Source of the DNA: Clostridiales bacterium
Lineage (GTDB): Bacteria > Bacillota > Clostridia > Christensenellales > Borkfalkiaceae
Direction: 5' to 3'
Length of the DNA stretch: 64,000 bases
Assembly (NCBI GenBank): GCA_022508245.1
Contig: JAFLVO010000001.1
Coordinates: 186,001 to 250,000 of the forward strand
Shown: positions 17,063 to 24,915 of the stretch, piece by piece
Numbering within the stretch: the first letter of the stretch is position 1
Layout: each line of letters opens with the position of its first letter
Program-made: the position numbers and the translations under genes
Notes under the pieces: model-generated
Databases searched by the model: none
What the model was told of the DNA's origin: nothing
The model's input: only the letters and a program-made list of their open reading frames with translations

Positions 17063-19177
17063 ATGAAAAAATACATTAACTTTAACTATGGTTACAAAGA
17101 GAATACGGATTACAAGACAAGAGCCCAACTTATCAAAAAGTTAGGCTTTGACGGTGTTTTTTTATATTCTCAATACACTCCGGAAGATTACATTTGTGAC
17201 GTGTTAGATGCGGGATTGGAAATTGGCAGTTTGCATTTATCATATAAAAAATTTGATTGCAATGGTCAGCTCATTGACAAGGAATATGTAAATGTTCTTT
17301 GGCAAGAACCGGGATTGTCTAATGAATATCTTGATACCCTTTTGGGAGAGTTGGAGTTTGCGCACAAGTATAGCATTAAGACTATCGTTATGCACATTAC
17401 TGGTGGAACAAATCCGCCTCCATTCAGTCAATATGGCGTAGAGTTTATTCGGACGATTTTAAACAAATGCAAAGAATACAATATGACGCTTTGTTTGGAA
17501 AATCTTAGACGATTAGACTATTTGATCCAAGTTTTCGAATGCATTGAAGACAATTCTTTAAAATTCTGTTTCGATAGCGGTCATGCAAATTACATGACAA
17601 ACAACGTCGATACGTTCCCTTGGGACAAGTTAGGCAATAAGCTTTATTATCTGCATTTAAACGACAACAATACTTTGCATGACCAACACTTCCCTCCATT
17701 TTATGGCAATATCAAGTGGCAAAAAGTAATCAACAGAATTTTCTTCTTTAATCGTAGGATTGATCTCACTTTAGAAGTTCGAAACAAGGATAAATTCCAA
17801 GACGTGTCGGAGCTTGAATTTTTGAGTACTTGCATGAGAAGTTTGAAACGTCTTGAGAAGAAAATTGAAATCAGAGAATATGCCTTGATAGACGAATACA
17901 TAAAAGGTTATCCGAACTCAATGGCTTATGTAGAGAGATATTTGAACGACGGATCGGATAGCGGTTTCTCGGTCAATTCAACTTATCGTTCTACCAGTCC
18001 CAAATATGGCAAAAGAAAATTCTATTTAAAGAACATTACCATCGATAGTGAAGACAAGACTATGGATTTCGGTGATATAGACAGATATCTGCCCGTAGGA
18101 GAGATCTGTGTCCATCCCGACATTTTTCTCTCTAACTCAAATAATAATAGTCAACAAGGCGTGGATGTTTCTCCGACTGCAAGCGGCAGGACACTAATGC
18201 ATATTGAGAACGATGAGTTTTTCTTTTTTAAGGTAGCTTACACTCGTTGCCTTGGCAGATTGACGAGACATTTGGGCTCTGACAAGATAAAATCTGCTGT
18301 TGAAGTGACTGATTTGCTAATAAACGCCGTGCAATCTGGTCAAGTAAATTCCAGATTTGCATTTTTACGCGAGGATAAAGGACGGGTTGTCTTACTGAAT
18401 GAAAAAAATCTGTTTATCAAGAACCTCTCATCGTCCGAGTACGCAGAAAAAGATTACGAATATGGTGTAATCGTGCGAGAAGGCAAGCCTTATCCCTACA
18501 TTGATAAGAAAGAGTATTTGATTCCGTTTTTCTCGCTATTCTCCAAAGAATACTATCCTGTCTCCGGCGAGTTGATTGATTCAGCCAACTCCTACGAGCC
18601 ATTATTGATTCAACTTTACAAAAAGCAATCTAAGTCCATGATGGATTTTGTTTTAGAGGATATAGTGTATCCACTATTCAATACGTACTTCGATGCGTTG
18701 ATTTATGCAGGTGTAGAGTTGGAAGCACATGCTCAGAATATGTTGTTATCTATTGACGAGAATGGACATATACTGAGAATTGTTTGTAGGGATCTAGAGT
18801 CGGCAGGTAGAGATATCCCCTTGATGGAATATTTTCACATCAGTAATAAGGAGCCGGTTTCATACAAACGAAACGAATTGTTGCCCAAACAAGAGGGACA
18901 AAAATATGCCAAATATTACATTACCCACAGCTTTATGTTCGACTTTAAGCTTGGCGAGTATTTAGTGTCGAAGATTTTAAAAATAGCGGAAAACTACGAT
19001 GGGGCATTCTCAATGCAAATAGCGCAGGGCAAGATTAAACAGTTCAATAAACGGTTTATCGACAAATTGCCTGCCGACTTCTTCCCTCCAGACTGGTGTG
19101 ATTACGCAAAAGAAAATTTTGAAAAAACAAAGAAACCTCGTGTGTATATGTGGCACGAAAATCCAAAATATCGGTAA
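17063..19177 (+). CDS. Sugar-isomerase-type TIM barrel fused to IucA/IucC-like ligase domain
   Basis: 704 aa from ATG 17063, which has an AGAGGTG site; an earlier TTG at 17036 lies inside the HAD gene and has none. Residues ~1–265 are an AP-endonuclease-2/xylose-isomerase-like barrel with metal ligands in 'CLENLRR' (Glu), 'CFDSGHANYM' (Asp/His), 'LHLNDN' (His) and 'LTLEVRN' (Glu). Residues ~290–700 resemble the later two thirds of IucA/IucC (NIS siderophore) synthetases: 'FFFKVAYTRCLGRLTRHL', 'GVIVRE', 'VELEAHAQNMLL' and 'RIVCRDLESAGR'. The usual N-terminal GHPxHP nucleotide motif is not obvious. A fused epimerase/isomerase and amide- or ester-forming ligase points to a small natural product. 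Confidence 0.75.
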   Translation: MKKYINFNYGYKENTDYKTRAQLIKKLGFDGVFLYSQYTPEDYICDVLDAGLEIGSLHLSYKKFDCNGQLIDKEYVNVLWQEPGLSNEYLDTLLGELEFAHKYSIKTIVMHITGGTNPPPFSQYGVEFIRTILNKCKEYNMTLCLENLRRLDYLIQVFECIEDNSLKFCFDSGHANYMTNNVDTFPWDKLGNKLYYLHLNDNNTLHDQHFPPFYGNIKWQKVINRIFFFNRRIDLTLEVRNKDKFQDVSELEFLSTCMRSLKRLEKKIEIREYALIDEYIKGYPNSMAYVERYLNDGSDSGFSVNSTYRSTSPKYGKRKFYLKNITIDSEDKTMDFGDIDRYLPVGEICVHPDIFLSNSNNNSQQGVDVSPTASGRTLMHIENDEFFFFKVAYTRCLGRLTRHLGSDKIKSAVEVTDLLINAVQSGQVNSRFAFLREDKGRVVLLNEKNLFIKNLSSSEYAEKDYEYGVIVREGKPYPYIDKKEYLIPFFSLFSKEYYPVSGELIDSANSYEPLLIQLYKKQSKSMMDFVLEDIVYPLFNTYFDALIYAGVELEAHAQNMLLSIDENGHILRIVCRDLESAGRDIPLMEYFHISNKEPVSYKRNELLPKQEGQKYAKYYITHSFMFDFKLGEYLVSKILKIAENYDGAFSMQIAQGKIKQFNKRFIDKLPADFFPPDWCDYAKENFEKTKKPRVYMWHENPKYR

Positions 19178-19178
19178 A

Positions 19179-20120
19179 ATGGTAGAACTAAAAGACTATA
19201 TAGAAGAGCTGAATAGACTGGAAGATCTTGATTGTGCCTGTGTGATTTACAAGGGGGCAACACATTACTTATTGGAAAACAATCATAGCAATATGTTGCA
19301 CGGCGTTCGTTCCCTTAGCAAATTGGTTGTTTCTCTTTGCGTAGGAATTTTGCTCGACAAACAACAAGAATTTGGCGTGGAACTTGCGTTAGATACGACA
19401 GTTTGGACTTTTATAAAAAACCACGCAAGTGCAAATGGTGATAATCACAGTTTATTGGAAAAAGTAAAGATTATAGATTTGCTTAACCAAACAACAGGTT
19501 TTTCTGACGAAACGCTAATGTTCAGAAGCACTATTGATTTCAACAACGCCGACAGTTTAATGGATGTGGTAGTAAATTCACCTATCACCTACATGCCTGG
19601 CGAACAATTTGTCTATTCCAATGCATCTGCTTATATTTTGTCTTGTTTTGTGCAAGAAATAACTGGATACAGATTGGACGAATTCGCACGAAAATATCTA
19701 TTTGAACCATTGGGAATTGAAGAGTTTGAGTGGGATATTTATGGTAAATTTTGTGCAGGAGCTTCTGGGCTAAAATTGTCCTTTAATTCGTTTAGAAAAA
19801 TTGTAGAATTGATAAGGAGCAATTATGTTCATAGAGTGTCTAAAATAATTTCCTTTGATTACATTAGATATTTTGTAGAAGAGCAAAAAATGATTAAAGG
19901 AAATAGATATCTGACTGCTCCTATGGAACCGATTGCCTATGGTTTGCTTGTATATAGGAGCAAGGCAAATTTTATCTATGTAAACGGTGCGGGCGGGCAA
20001 CTGTTTGTATATGATCCCGATAAAGATATCATTGTTCTCGTTTTTTCACATATGCAACACTCTACAGAATTGGCTAATTTAACATATGACTTTATAAAGA
20101 AATGCAAAAAAGAAACATAG
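19179..20120 (+). CDS. Serine hydrolase / beta-lactamase-family protein
   Basis: 313 aa from ATG 19179; a longer frame from 19098 runs into the fusion gene and was not used. The active-site S-x-x-K is S45-L-S-K48, the Y-x-N motif appears in 'FVYSNASAY' near residue 145, and a Gly-rich 'NGAGGQLF' near residue 270 takes the place of the third (H/K-x-G) motif. No signal peptide is seen, so it probably acts in the cytoplasm, unlike secreted penicillin-binding relatives. Class C-type esterases and peptidases of this fold also act as acyltransferases in natural-product pathways, which would suit its position as last gene of the operon. Confidence 0.8.
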   Translation: MVELKDYIEELNRLEDLDCACVIYKGATHYLLENNHSNMLHGVRSLSKLVVSLCVGILLDKQQEFGVELALDTTVWTFIKNHASANGDNHSLLEKVKIIDLLNQTTGFSDETLMFRSTIDFNNADSLMDVVVNSPITYMPGEQFVYSNASAYILSCFVQEITGYRLDEFARKYLFEPLGIEEFEWDIYGKFCAGASGLKLSFNSFRKIVELIRSNYVHRVSKIISFDYIRYFVEEQKMIKGNRYLTAPMEPIAYGLLVYRSKANFIYVNGAGGQLFVYDPDKDIIVLVFSHMQHSTELANLTYDFIKKCKKET

Positions 20121-20161
20121 ACCTATATATAATTGTACTAGTCCATTTAGATTGTAGACAG

Positions 20162-20196
20162 AGCCTCAAACAGCAACAAGTTATTTGAGGCTTTTA
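20162..20196 (+). terminator. Terminator of the biosynthesis-like operon
   Basis: Stem AGCCTCAAA / TTTGAGGCT with a 13-base loop, followed by TTTAAATTT. Confidence 0.75.
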
Positions 20197-20313
20197 AATT
20201 TGTATGATATTTTTGAGGAACTGCTACGTGGAAAAGCAGGGAAGACGAAAAAGCATATGCCTTTATTCTGCCTGACATTTATTTTGTAAAATGAGTTAGC
20301 ATCATTAATATGC

Positions 20314-20350
20314 AAAATCCGAACATATCAATAACGTGTTCGGATTTTTT
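20314..20350 (+). terminator. Second hairpin terminator
   Basis: Stem AAAATCCGAACA / TGTTCGGATTTT with an 11-base loop and T-run. The sequence between the two terminators (20197–20313) shows no gene. Confidence 0.75.
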
Positions 20351-20465
20351 AGCAACATGAATTTACGCTGTTGTACTCATTATGTCTAATTATATGCTCT
20401 AACCCTGCCATGCGTTATTATTTTGAGACTTCAGACTATATTTTTGTATATGTTGGATACCTTGT

Positions 20466-20603
20466 ATGGCGCATGGTAGGAGGACTCAGACGGATAAGTT
20501 TCATTATAAATCTGATTGGAGAAATGCTAAGATATTGATTGTGGCTATCCAAGGTGGTATAACGGAATACTGGCTTGTGGCAGAAGGTAAAAGAGCCGAA
20601 TAA
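20466..20603 (+). CDS. Possible small protein, 45 aa (or 5' part of a frameshifted gene)
   Basis: ATG at 20466 opens a 45-codon frame (M-A-H-G-R-R-T-Q-T-D-K…) ending 'GGITEYWLVAEGKRAE'. One base after its stop (TAA-A-ATG) a second small frame begins. The close spacing suggests either two coupled small genes or one gene broken by a +1 frameshift. No family is recognised and the ribosome site is weak (GGATACC). Confidence 0.3.
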   Translation: MAHGRRTQTDKFHYKSDWRNAKILIVAIQGGITEYWLVAEGKRAE

Positions 20604-20604
20604 A

Positions 20605-20823
20605 ATGATAGGCTGCGGACATTGGCAGACTTCTTACGAACATAGTAAAATTGAAGGAATGGGATCGAAACGTGGAGAAGTCGCAATATTCACGCATTTT
20701 ATTGCCGAGGGTATTATTGCTTTAGATGAGTGTACTGCCCATTCCGATTTTGTCAATTGCATTGTGATCGAGGAAAATATTGACGGCTTGTACTATTATT
20801 ACTTGACAAAACAAAGTAAATAA
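20605..20823 (+). CDS. Possible small protein, 72 aa (or 3' part of a frameshifted gene)
   Basis: ATG at 20605 is one base after the preceding stop and preceded by AGAG. The frame reads 72 codons with a balanced composition (Trp, His, Glu, Cys), unlike random intergenic sequence, ending 'GLYYYYLTKQSK'. The frame is open back to ~20563, so it overlaps the previous frame and both might be one disrupted coding region. The family is unknown. Confidence 0.35.
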   Translation: MIGCGHWQTSYEHSKIEGMGSKRGEVAIFTHFIAEGIIALDECTAHSDFVNCIVIEENIDGLYYYYLTKQSK

Positions 20824-20827
20824 TTTA

Positions 20828-20964
20828 AAATGTAACTACCATAAAGAGTGTACGAGGGACAAGCCCGTTGACTACACAGCAACCTACCATATGGCAAGGT
20901 GCTAATGCTTGAATAGATGGGATAATATGAGTTAATGCCCATCTTAGCGATGGGTTTTCTTTTT
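20828..20964 (+). ncRNA. SAM-I (S-box) riboswitch with intrinsic terminator
   Basis: Diagnostic S-box blocks occur in order: AAGAG, a P2 stem GTGTA…TACAC enclosing GGGACAAGCCC, then CAGCAACC, AAGGTGCTAA and GATGGGA. P1 can pair TAACT/CAT (20830–20841) with ATGAGTTA (20929–20936). CCCATC (20938–20943) can pair with GATGGG (20949–20954) as a terminator with a T-run, or with AGATGGG (20915–20921) as an antiterminator. Block order and sequence match the metK leader of this window (45427–45541, minus strand). SAM binding should switch the gene off. Finding it before a non-methionine gene in an island is unusual. Confidence 0.85.
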
Positions 20965-20991
20965 ACCTCTTTGTGGAAAAAACAAAGAGGT
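20965..20991 (+). promoter_or_regulatory. Hairpin sequestering the ribosome binding site of the 88-aa gene
   Basis: ACCTCTTTGT (20965–20974) pairs perfectly with ACAAAGAGGT (20982–20991). The 3' strand contains AGAGG, the only Shine–Dalgarno candidate for ATG 20998, and is followed by ATTTTT. It could act as a second terminator or as a translational lock. Confidence 0.65.
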
Positions 20992-20997
20992 ATTTTT

Positions 20998-21264
20998 ATG
21001 AACAACCAAAAATTGAGCAATTTAGTATGTGACGGCGTGGTCATATTGTTTGATAATAAGACCGATTTTATCTGTTTTTTGAAAGAAATAAAGCCTTTCG
21101 GCGGCAAGTGGCAAAATGGAGAGGATATTGTAATTCCGGAAGAAGCGGACGTTCAGTCATATTTCAGAGTGTATATCAACAGATATTATAACGTCGCTTT
21201 TGTTTCGGGTATTTGCTATCATTACAGCACTTATCCATCAATTAGCTATGCTAAAATCAAATAA
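20998..21264 (+). CDS. Small protein of unknown function controlled by a SAM riboswitch
   Basis: 88 aa starting M-N-N-Q-K-L-S-N. The frame is open back to 20935, but that part is the riboswitch terminator, so ATG 20998 is the start. No membrane segment or signal peptide. The sequence has a hydrophobic core with aromatic residues (…'FICFLKEIKPFGGKWQNGED'…) and ends in a Tyr/Ser-rich stretch. I do not recognise the family. It is transcribed toward the XRE regulator and the helicase–methylase operon, with 153 bases to the XRE gene and no clear terminator between. Possible roles: SAM-responsive effector, toxin or accessory protein; all are inference. Confidence 0.6.
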   Translation: MNNQKLSNLVCDGVVILFDNKTDFICFLKEIKPFGGKWQNGEDIVIPEEADVQSYFRVYINRYYNVAFVSGICYHYSTYPSISYAKIK

Positions 21265-21361
21265 AAGAAATAGTATAACTTTTAGTGTGTTTGTTGTAAT
21301 TGAACTTGCAGAAAATATGAAAAAATATTAAAAAATATTAGCGAAAACTAATTTTTGTCTA

Positions 21362-21390
21362 TTGCAATATTTGTCGTTTTGTGCTATACT
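21362..21390 (+). promoter_or_regulatory. Promoter of the XRE regulator
   Basis: TTGCAA (21362–21367), a 17-bp spacer and TATACT (21385–21390), about 27 bases before the ATG at 21418. Confidence 0.55.
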
Positions 21391-21417
21391 TATAATAGCG
21401 TAATATGGGGTATTAAT

Positions 21418-21627
21418 ATGACTATTAGTTATAAAAAACTTTGGAAATTACTTATTGATAAGGATATGAAAAAGAGTGATTTAATCAAAGTTTCAGGCAT
21501 CAGCGGCTATACGCTTAATAAGCTACTGAACGGTAAAACAGTTACAAGTGAAACGCTTATGAAAATTTGCATTGCGCTTGATTGTAGCTTTGACGATATT
21601 ATGGAAATTGTAGAAGTGAAAATTTAG
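21418..21627 (+). CDS. XRE-family (HTH_26-like) transcriptional regulator
   Basis: 69 aa from ATG 21418, which follows GGGG; the longer frame from 21355 would include the promoter. Residues ~5–65 form one Cro/C1-type helix-turn-helix: 'LWKLLIDKDMKKSDLIKVSGISGYTLNKLLNGKTVTSETLMKICIALDCSFDDIMEI'. No other domain is present. Small regulators of this form often control the adjacent cargo and their own promoter, so it is the natural repressor for the operon at 21741–31913. A 9-bp inverted repeat (TCATCTTTC 21649–21657 / GAAAGATGA 21688–21696) and a tandem TTGCAC-TTGCAC (21669–21680) lie between it and that operon and could be its operators. Confidence 0.85.
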   Translation: MTISYKKLWKLLIDKDMKKSDLIKVSGISGYTLNKLLNGKTVTSETLMKICIALDCSFDDIMEIVEVKI

Positions 21628-21648
21628 AATTTGTAATAATAATATAAA

Positions 21649-21696
21649 TCATCTTTCTGCAACAACAATTGCACTTGCACGAATAATGAAAGATGA
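21649..21696 (+). promoter_or_regulatory. Inverted repeat and tandem hexamer before the defence-like operon
   Basis: TCATCTTTC and GAAAGATGA form a 9-bp inverted repeat with a 30-base gap holding TTGCACTTGCAC. There is no T-run, so an operator is more likely than a terminator. It lies 45 bases before the first operon ATG. Confidence 0.4.
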
Positions 21697-21740
21697 ATTA
21701 ATTAGTTGCGAATTTATCTTGTGAATAGCGAAAGAAGAAA

Positions 21741-23147
21741 ATGAGATTTGCTTATAATAATTTATTAAAATTAAGAGTGGATGCTTATAAATATAGATCT
21801 TCCAAATTTTCAACTGAAAGACTATATTGTCCATGCTGTGGGGAACGTGTCACTTTTTTCCCTGAGAGTGCTGATGGAAAAAGTGCGCATTTCAGACACT
21901 ATCATGGAACGTATAGAGAAGATTGTGAAAATTATGTTAGTGGATACGACGCTTATGGGCAGCGAGTAAATAATAGTGAAATAAAGAATGAGTCCATTTT
22001 TTTCGAAAAGCGGGGGAATAGATATTTATTTACTATAAGAGTTTCTTTTTCAAAGGAAGAGTTAGATAAATATGAATTCAGCGAAGCAATTATGTATTTT
22101 AAAATTGTACATAATAATAATCCGGTTGAGTTCCAGCAGGCGCTTGATAGAAGATTTTTTTATGATAACCAAAAAGCATATATAGAGTTAAAGTCAGTCG
22201 GTGAGCATGTAATTAAAGTTTTAGATGGTGAATCTCAGAAATTTGAATTTATAAAAGGTATAACCTTTTTTAAAATGTTAGGCGATGCGGAATGGAACGA
22301 TAATACTTTTATTACAAAAAAGATTAATAAAAATGGCGATAACAGATTGTACTTAAATGAAAAATATGTACTAGTTGTGCCTAAATATAGCGTTATAAGC
22401 AATTCCTTTCGGATTATTCGCGCTGAAAGATCTCTGTCTCCAGTTGTGGATATTTACTTTATAGAAATAAATGACAGATCGCCATCCACAATAGCATTCT
22501 GTGAAAAGGGCGGATATGAGCTTTGTAACGTTAAAGAAAAGCTTACTATTTTATGGCCACCAGTTTTACAATGCGATGACGAGTTAATTACAAATCAAAA
22601 TGAAGTATTTCTAGATGCAAACTTTGATTTCATTTATGGGGCTACGATCAATACAAATGCCATTGATAGACTCAACGGATATAGCAGAGTTCGTATTGAT
22701 CCAGAAATAATAGTCGACGCAGGTAATATTCACGCAGTAATAAAATGTGACGAAATAAATCCAGTTGAAGAACTCCTTTTGGAAACCGTAATGCAAACTG
22801 CAAAAGAATATACGGTTGAAGAAAATAATGTATGCCTTGTTTCTTCCTTAGGTATTGCGAGGCTTGAAAAAAATGCCACTGTGAGATTGAATCGGAGAAG
22901 AGAAGTTAGAAGCTATTTGTCGACATATTTGTTGAAAAAAATTTCTTATGATTTGGAAGCTAAAAGCTATAGGGGTTTTTTGTTAGACGCTGTTCAGTAC
23001 GGGAAAACCACTAGAAAGTTTTTAGCGTCGGAGGTTTGTTATTACGGAGATAATCCATACGTATGGAATTATCTTATAGATTGTAGGAAAAACAAAAAAA
23101 TTAGTGAAGCTGCTTTAAAACTTATTAATGAGGTTAATCATGATTGA
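21741..23147 (+). CDS. CoiA-like zinc-binding protein, defence-operon gene 1
   Basis: 468 aa. The N-terminus carries 'CPCCGERV' (C30, C33) followed by 'AHFRHYHG' (H50, H53, H55). This C2H2-type arrangement is the one seen at the start of CoiA-like/nuclease-associated proteins that bind DNA. The rest (~90–468) is mostly beta-rich with no recognised catalytic motif; no PD-(D/E)xK pattern is evident by eye. It opens a tightly packed operon, its stop overlapping the next gene by 8 bases. Candidate role: DNA or modified-DNA recognition subunit for the helicase. This is inference from the zinc motif and position. Confidence 0.65.
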   Translation: MRFAYNNLLKLRVDAYKYRSSKFSTERLYCPCCGERVTFFPESADGKSAHFRHYHGTYREDCENYVSGYDAYGQRVNNSEIKNESIFFEKRGNRYLFTIRVSFSKEELDKYEFSEAIMYFKIVHNNNPVEFQQALDRRFFYDNQKAYIELKSVGEHVIKVLDGESQKFEFIKGITFFKMLGDAEWNDNTFITKKINKNGDNRLYLNEKYVLVVPKYSVISNSFRIIRAERSLSPVVDIYFIEINDRSPSTIAFCEKGGYELCNVKEKLTILWPPVLQCDDELITNQNEVFLDANFDFIYGATINTNAIDRLNGYSRVRIDPEIIVDAGNIHAVIKCDEINPVEELLLETVMQTAKEYTVEENNVCLVSSLGIARLEKNATVRLNRRREVRSYLSTYLLKKISYDLEAKSYRGFLLDAVQYGKTTRKFLASEVCYYGDNPYVWNYLIDCRKNKKISEAALKLINEVNHD

Positions 23148-24915
23148 TTTGATTAAAGTATTTAGCGATAAAGAACTGAAATATATAATAAGCGTAATAC
23201 CTACCCCTATTATAAGAGATTACTTTAAAAGGCATTCCAAAGATTTTCAAAGAATATTCCCTGGTTTTAGAGCAAAAGCAAATTTGCCGGCCGAACGGTT
23301 TTTAATTGAAATAAAGCGCAATAATGATTTCATTATTAACTTGGTTTCTGGTTTTTTAGAGCAAAGCGTTAAAGAAATAGATGAAGCCCTTGAGGAATTT
23401 AAAAAAGAAAATGATTGTGAAACAGCTCTTATAAAGACTTTAAGTAACAGTCATTTTTCGGGTAATCCTAACATCTATTTTAAACTAAAAAATGAAGAGA
23501 CAGATGAGCAAGCCGTCAGTATATTGTTAGCGGCAATAAAAATGTATGGGCAGCTTTCTAAGGAGAACAATTCCTTAAAAAGCGAACATGATAATTTAAA
23601 AAAGAAATTTGATGACGAATGCAAAACAAGTAAAGAGAATGCTGATATTATCAGCTCTATAAAAACGGAATTAGAAAGCTATAAAAGTACTAATAAAGAA
23701 TTAAATCAAAAAATTATTAAAAGAGATGAAGATCTTGAACAATTAAAATACGCTAACGAGATACTACGAGCTGATCTCAACAAGGCAAATGATGAAATAG
23801 AGCCATTAAAAACAGAACTATTAGAAGCAAAAAAGCAGATTAAAGTATTGCAAGAGGCTAAAAAAACTTTAATTTCTGATTTGGAAAGTTTAAAACTTAA
23901 GCTAAACGCTACATCAGATAATGCAGAAGAATTGCAAACTCGAATTGAAATTTTATCTAAAGAACTTGAAACGAAAGATTCGGAAATAATGGAGTTGCAA
24001 GAAAAACTGGCTGCAGCTCTTGAATCAAACACAACTAAAATAGAAGATACATCTAATCTTGAATTTCATGACGTCATTGCTGGCAATCAAAATAACGATC
24101 TTGTTCCAACTATTGAAGTAATAAAGGGAATTGCCAAAAATCATAATACATATTATTTTGTTGCTGATCATGAAGAGTTTAAAACTGATCTGGATTATTG
24201 CCTCATGGATGCCAATATTAGTGAGGGCAGAGAAGTTTTGAGCAACTATTTGGACAGGTTATATTCTGATGGAAAAATAATTGTCGGCAACAGAAAAGAT
24301 TGTAAATTTGTAGCCGAGTGTTTTTCATCTATTTTATGTGCAAGTGAATATACGAAAATTACGTATTTTGACGGCATAAAATTGCGTGATATCATTACCG
24401 CGGTTGAAAATGGCGGTAGAATTATTTATTTTGATAATTTTATAGGAAACTATAATGAGACAGTGCTAATATCTTTATTAAGCGGATTTAGGGATAAAAT
24501 TATTATAATCAGCGCAATGTACGATAAGATGTTTATGTATATTACACCAGATATTTTAAGGGATTGTAATTATATAAATTTGCAGCGATTAAATGTGCCT
24601 GATGATGTTGATTTTGAAAAATTCACCCGTGCAGAGCAGGCATCCATACATAAAAAAGAAATATTAGACAATGCTCCGACAGCAGCGTTGTTATCTATTT
24701 TGAGAGATCTTAAAATATCTGAACAAGTAAGGCGTTCATTGGCTATAAACATTAATAACCACGTTGATTCTGATGCGATTTTAACATTTGGGATACTTCC
24801 TTATCTGGTTGATGTGAGGGGGGAGACTCCTTTTGAGAATAGTGATAGACTGATGTCATATTATGAGAAGAACAAGAATAATAAATTTACTTTGAAGTGG
24901 TTTATATATGGATAA
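23140..24915 (+). CDS. Coiled-coil protein with AAA-like C-terminal region lacking Walker A, defence-operon gene 2
   Basis: 591 aa from ATG 23140, chosen because TGAGG stands 5 bases upstream; ATG 23128 lacks a site. Residues ~1–130 are globular. Residues ~135–300 are a long heptad-type coiled coil rich in Lys, Glu and Leu. The C-terminal ~270 residues look AAA-like: a Walker-B-like strand 'GGRIIYFDNF', a sensor-1-like 'KIIIISAMYDKM' and an ending helix bundle. No GxxxxGKT is present where Walker A should be ('IIVGNRKDCKFVAE' occupies the place). It may therefore be a non-hydrolysing scaffold. The stop overlaps the next gene by 8 bases. Confidence 0.65.
   Translation: MIDLIKVFSDKELKYIISVIPTPIIRDYFKRHSKDFQRIFPGFRAKANLPAERFLIEIKRNNDFIINLVSGFLEQSVKEIDEALEEFKKENDCETALIKTLSNSHFSGNPNIYFKLKNEETDEQAVSILLAAIKMYGQLSKENNSLKSEHDNLKKKFDDECKTSKENADIISSIKTELESYKSTNKELNQKIIKRDEDLEQLKYANEILRADLNKANDEIEPLKTELLEAKKQIKVLQEAKKTLISDLESLKLKLNATSDNAEELQTRIEILSKELETKDSEIMELQEKLAAALESNTTKIEDTSNLEFHDVIAGNQNNDLVPTIEVIKGIAKNHNTYYFVADHEEFKTDLDYCLMDANISEGREVLSNYLDRLYSDGKIIVGNRKDCKFVAECFSSILCASEYTKITYFDGIKLRDIITAVENGGRIIYFDNFIGNYNETVLISLLSGFRDKIIIISAMYDKMFMYITPDILRDCNYINLQRLNVPDDVDFEKFTRAEQASIHKKEILDNAPTAALLSILRDLKISEQVRRSLAININNHVDSDAILTFGILPYLVDVRGETPFENSDRLMSYYEKNKNNKFTLKWFIYG

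Noticed and set aside
20935-20997. N-terminal extension of the 88-aa protein
   Set aside because: The extra residues come from the riboswitch terminator and the second hairpin.
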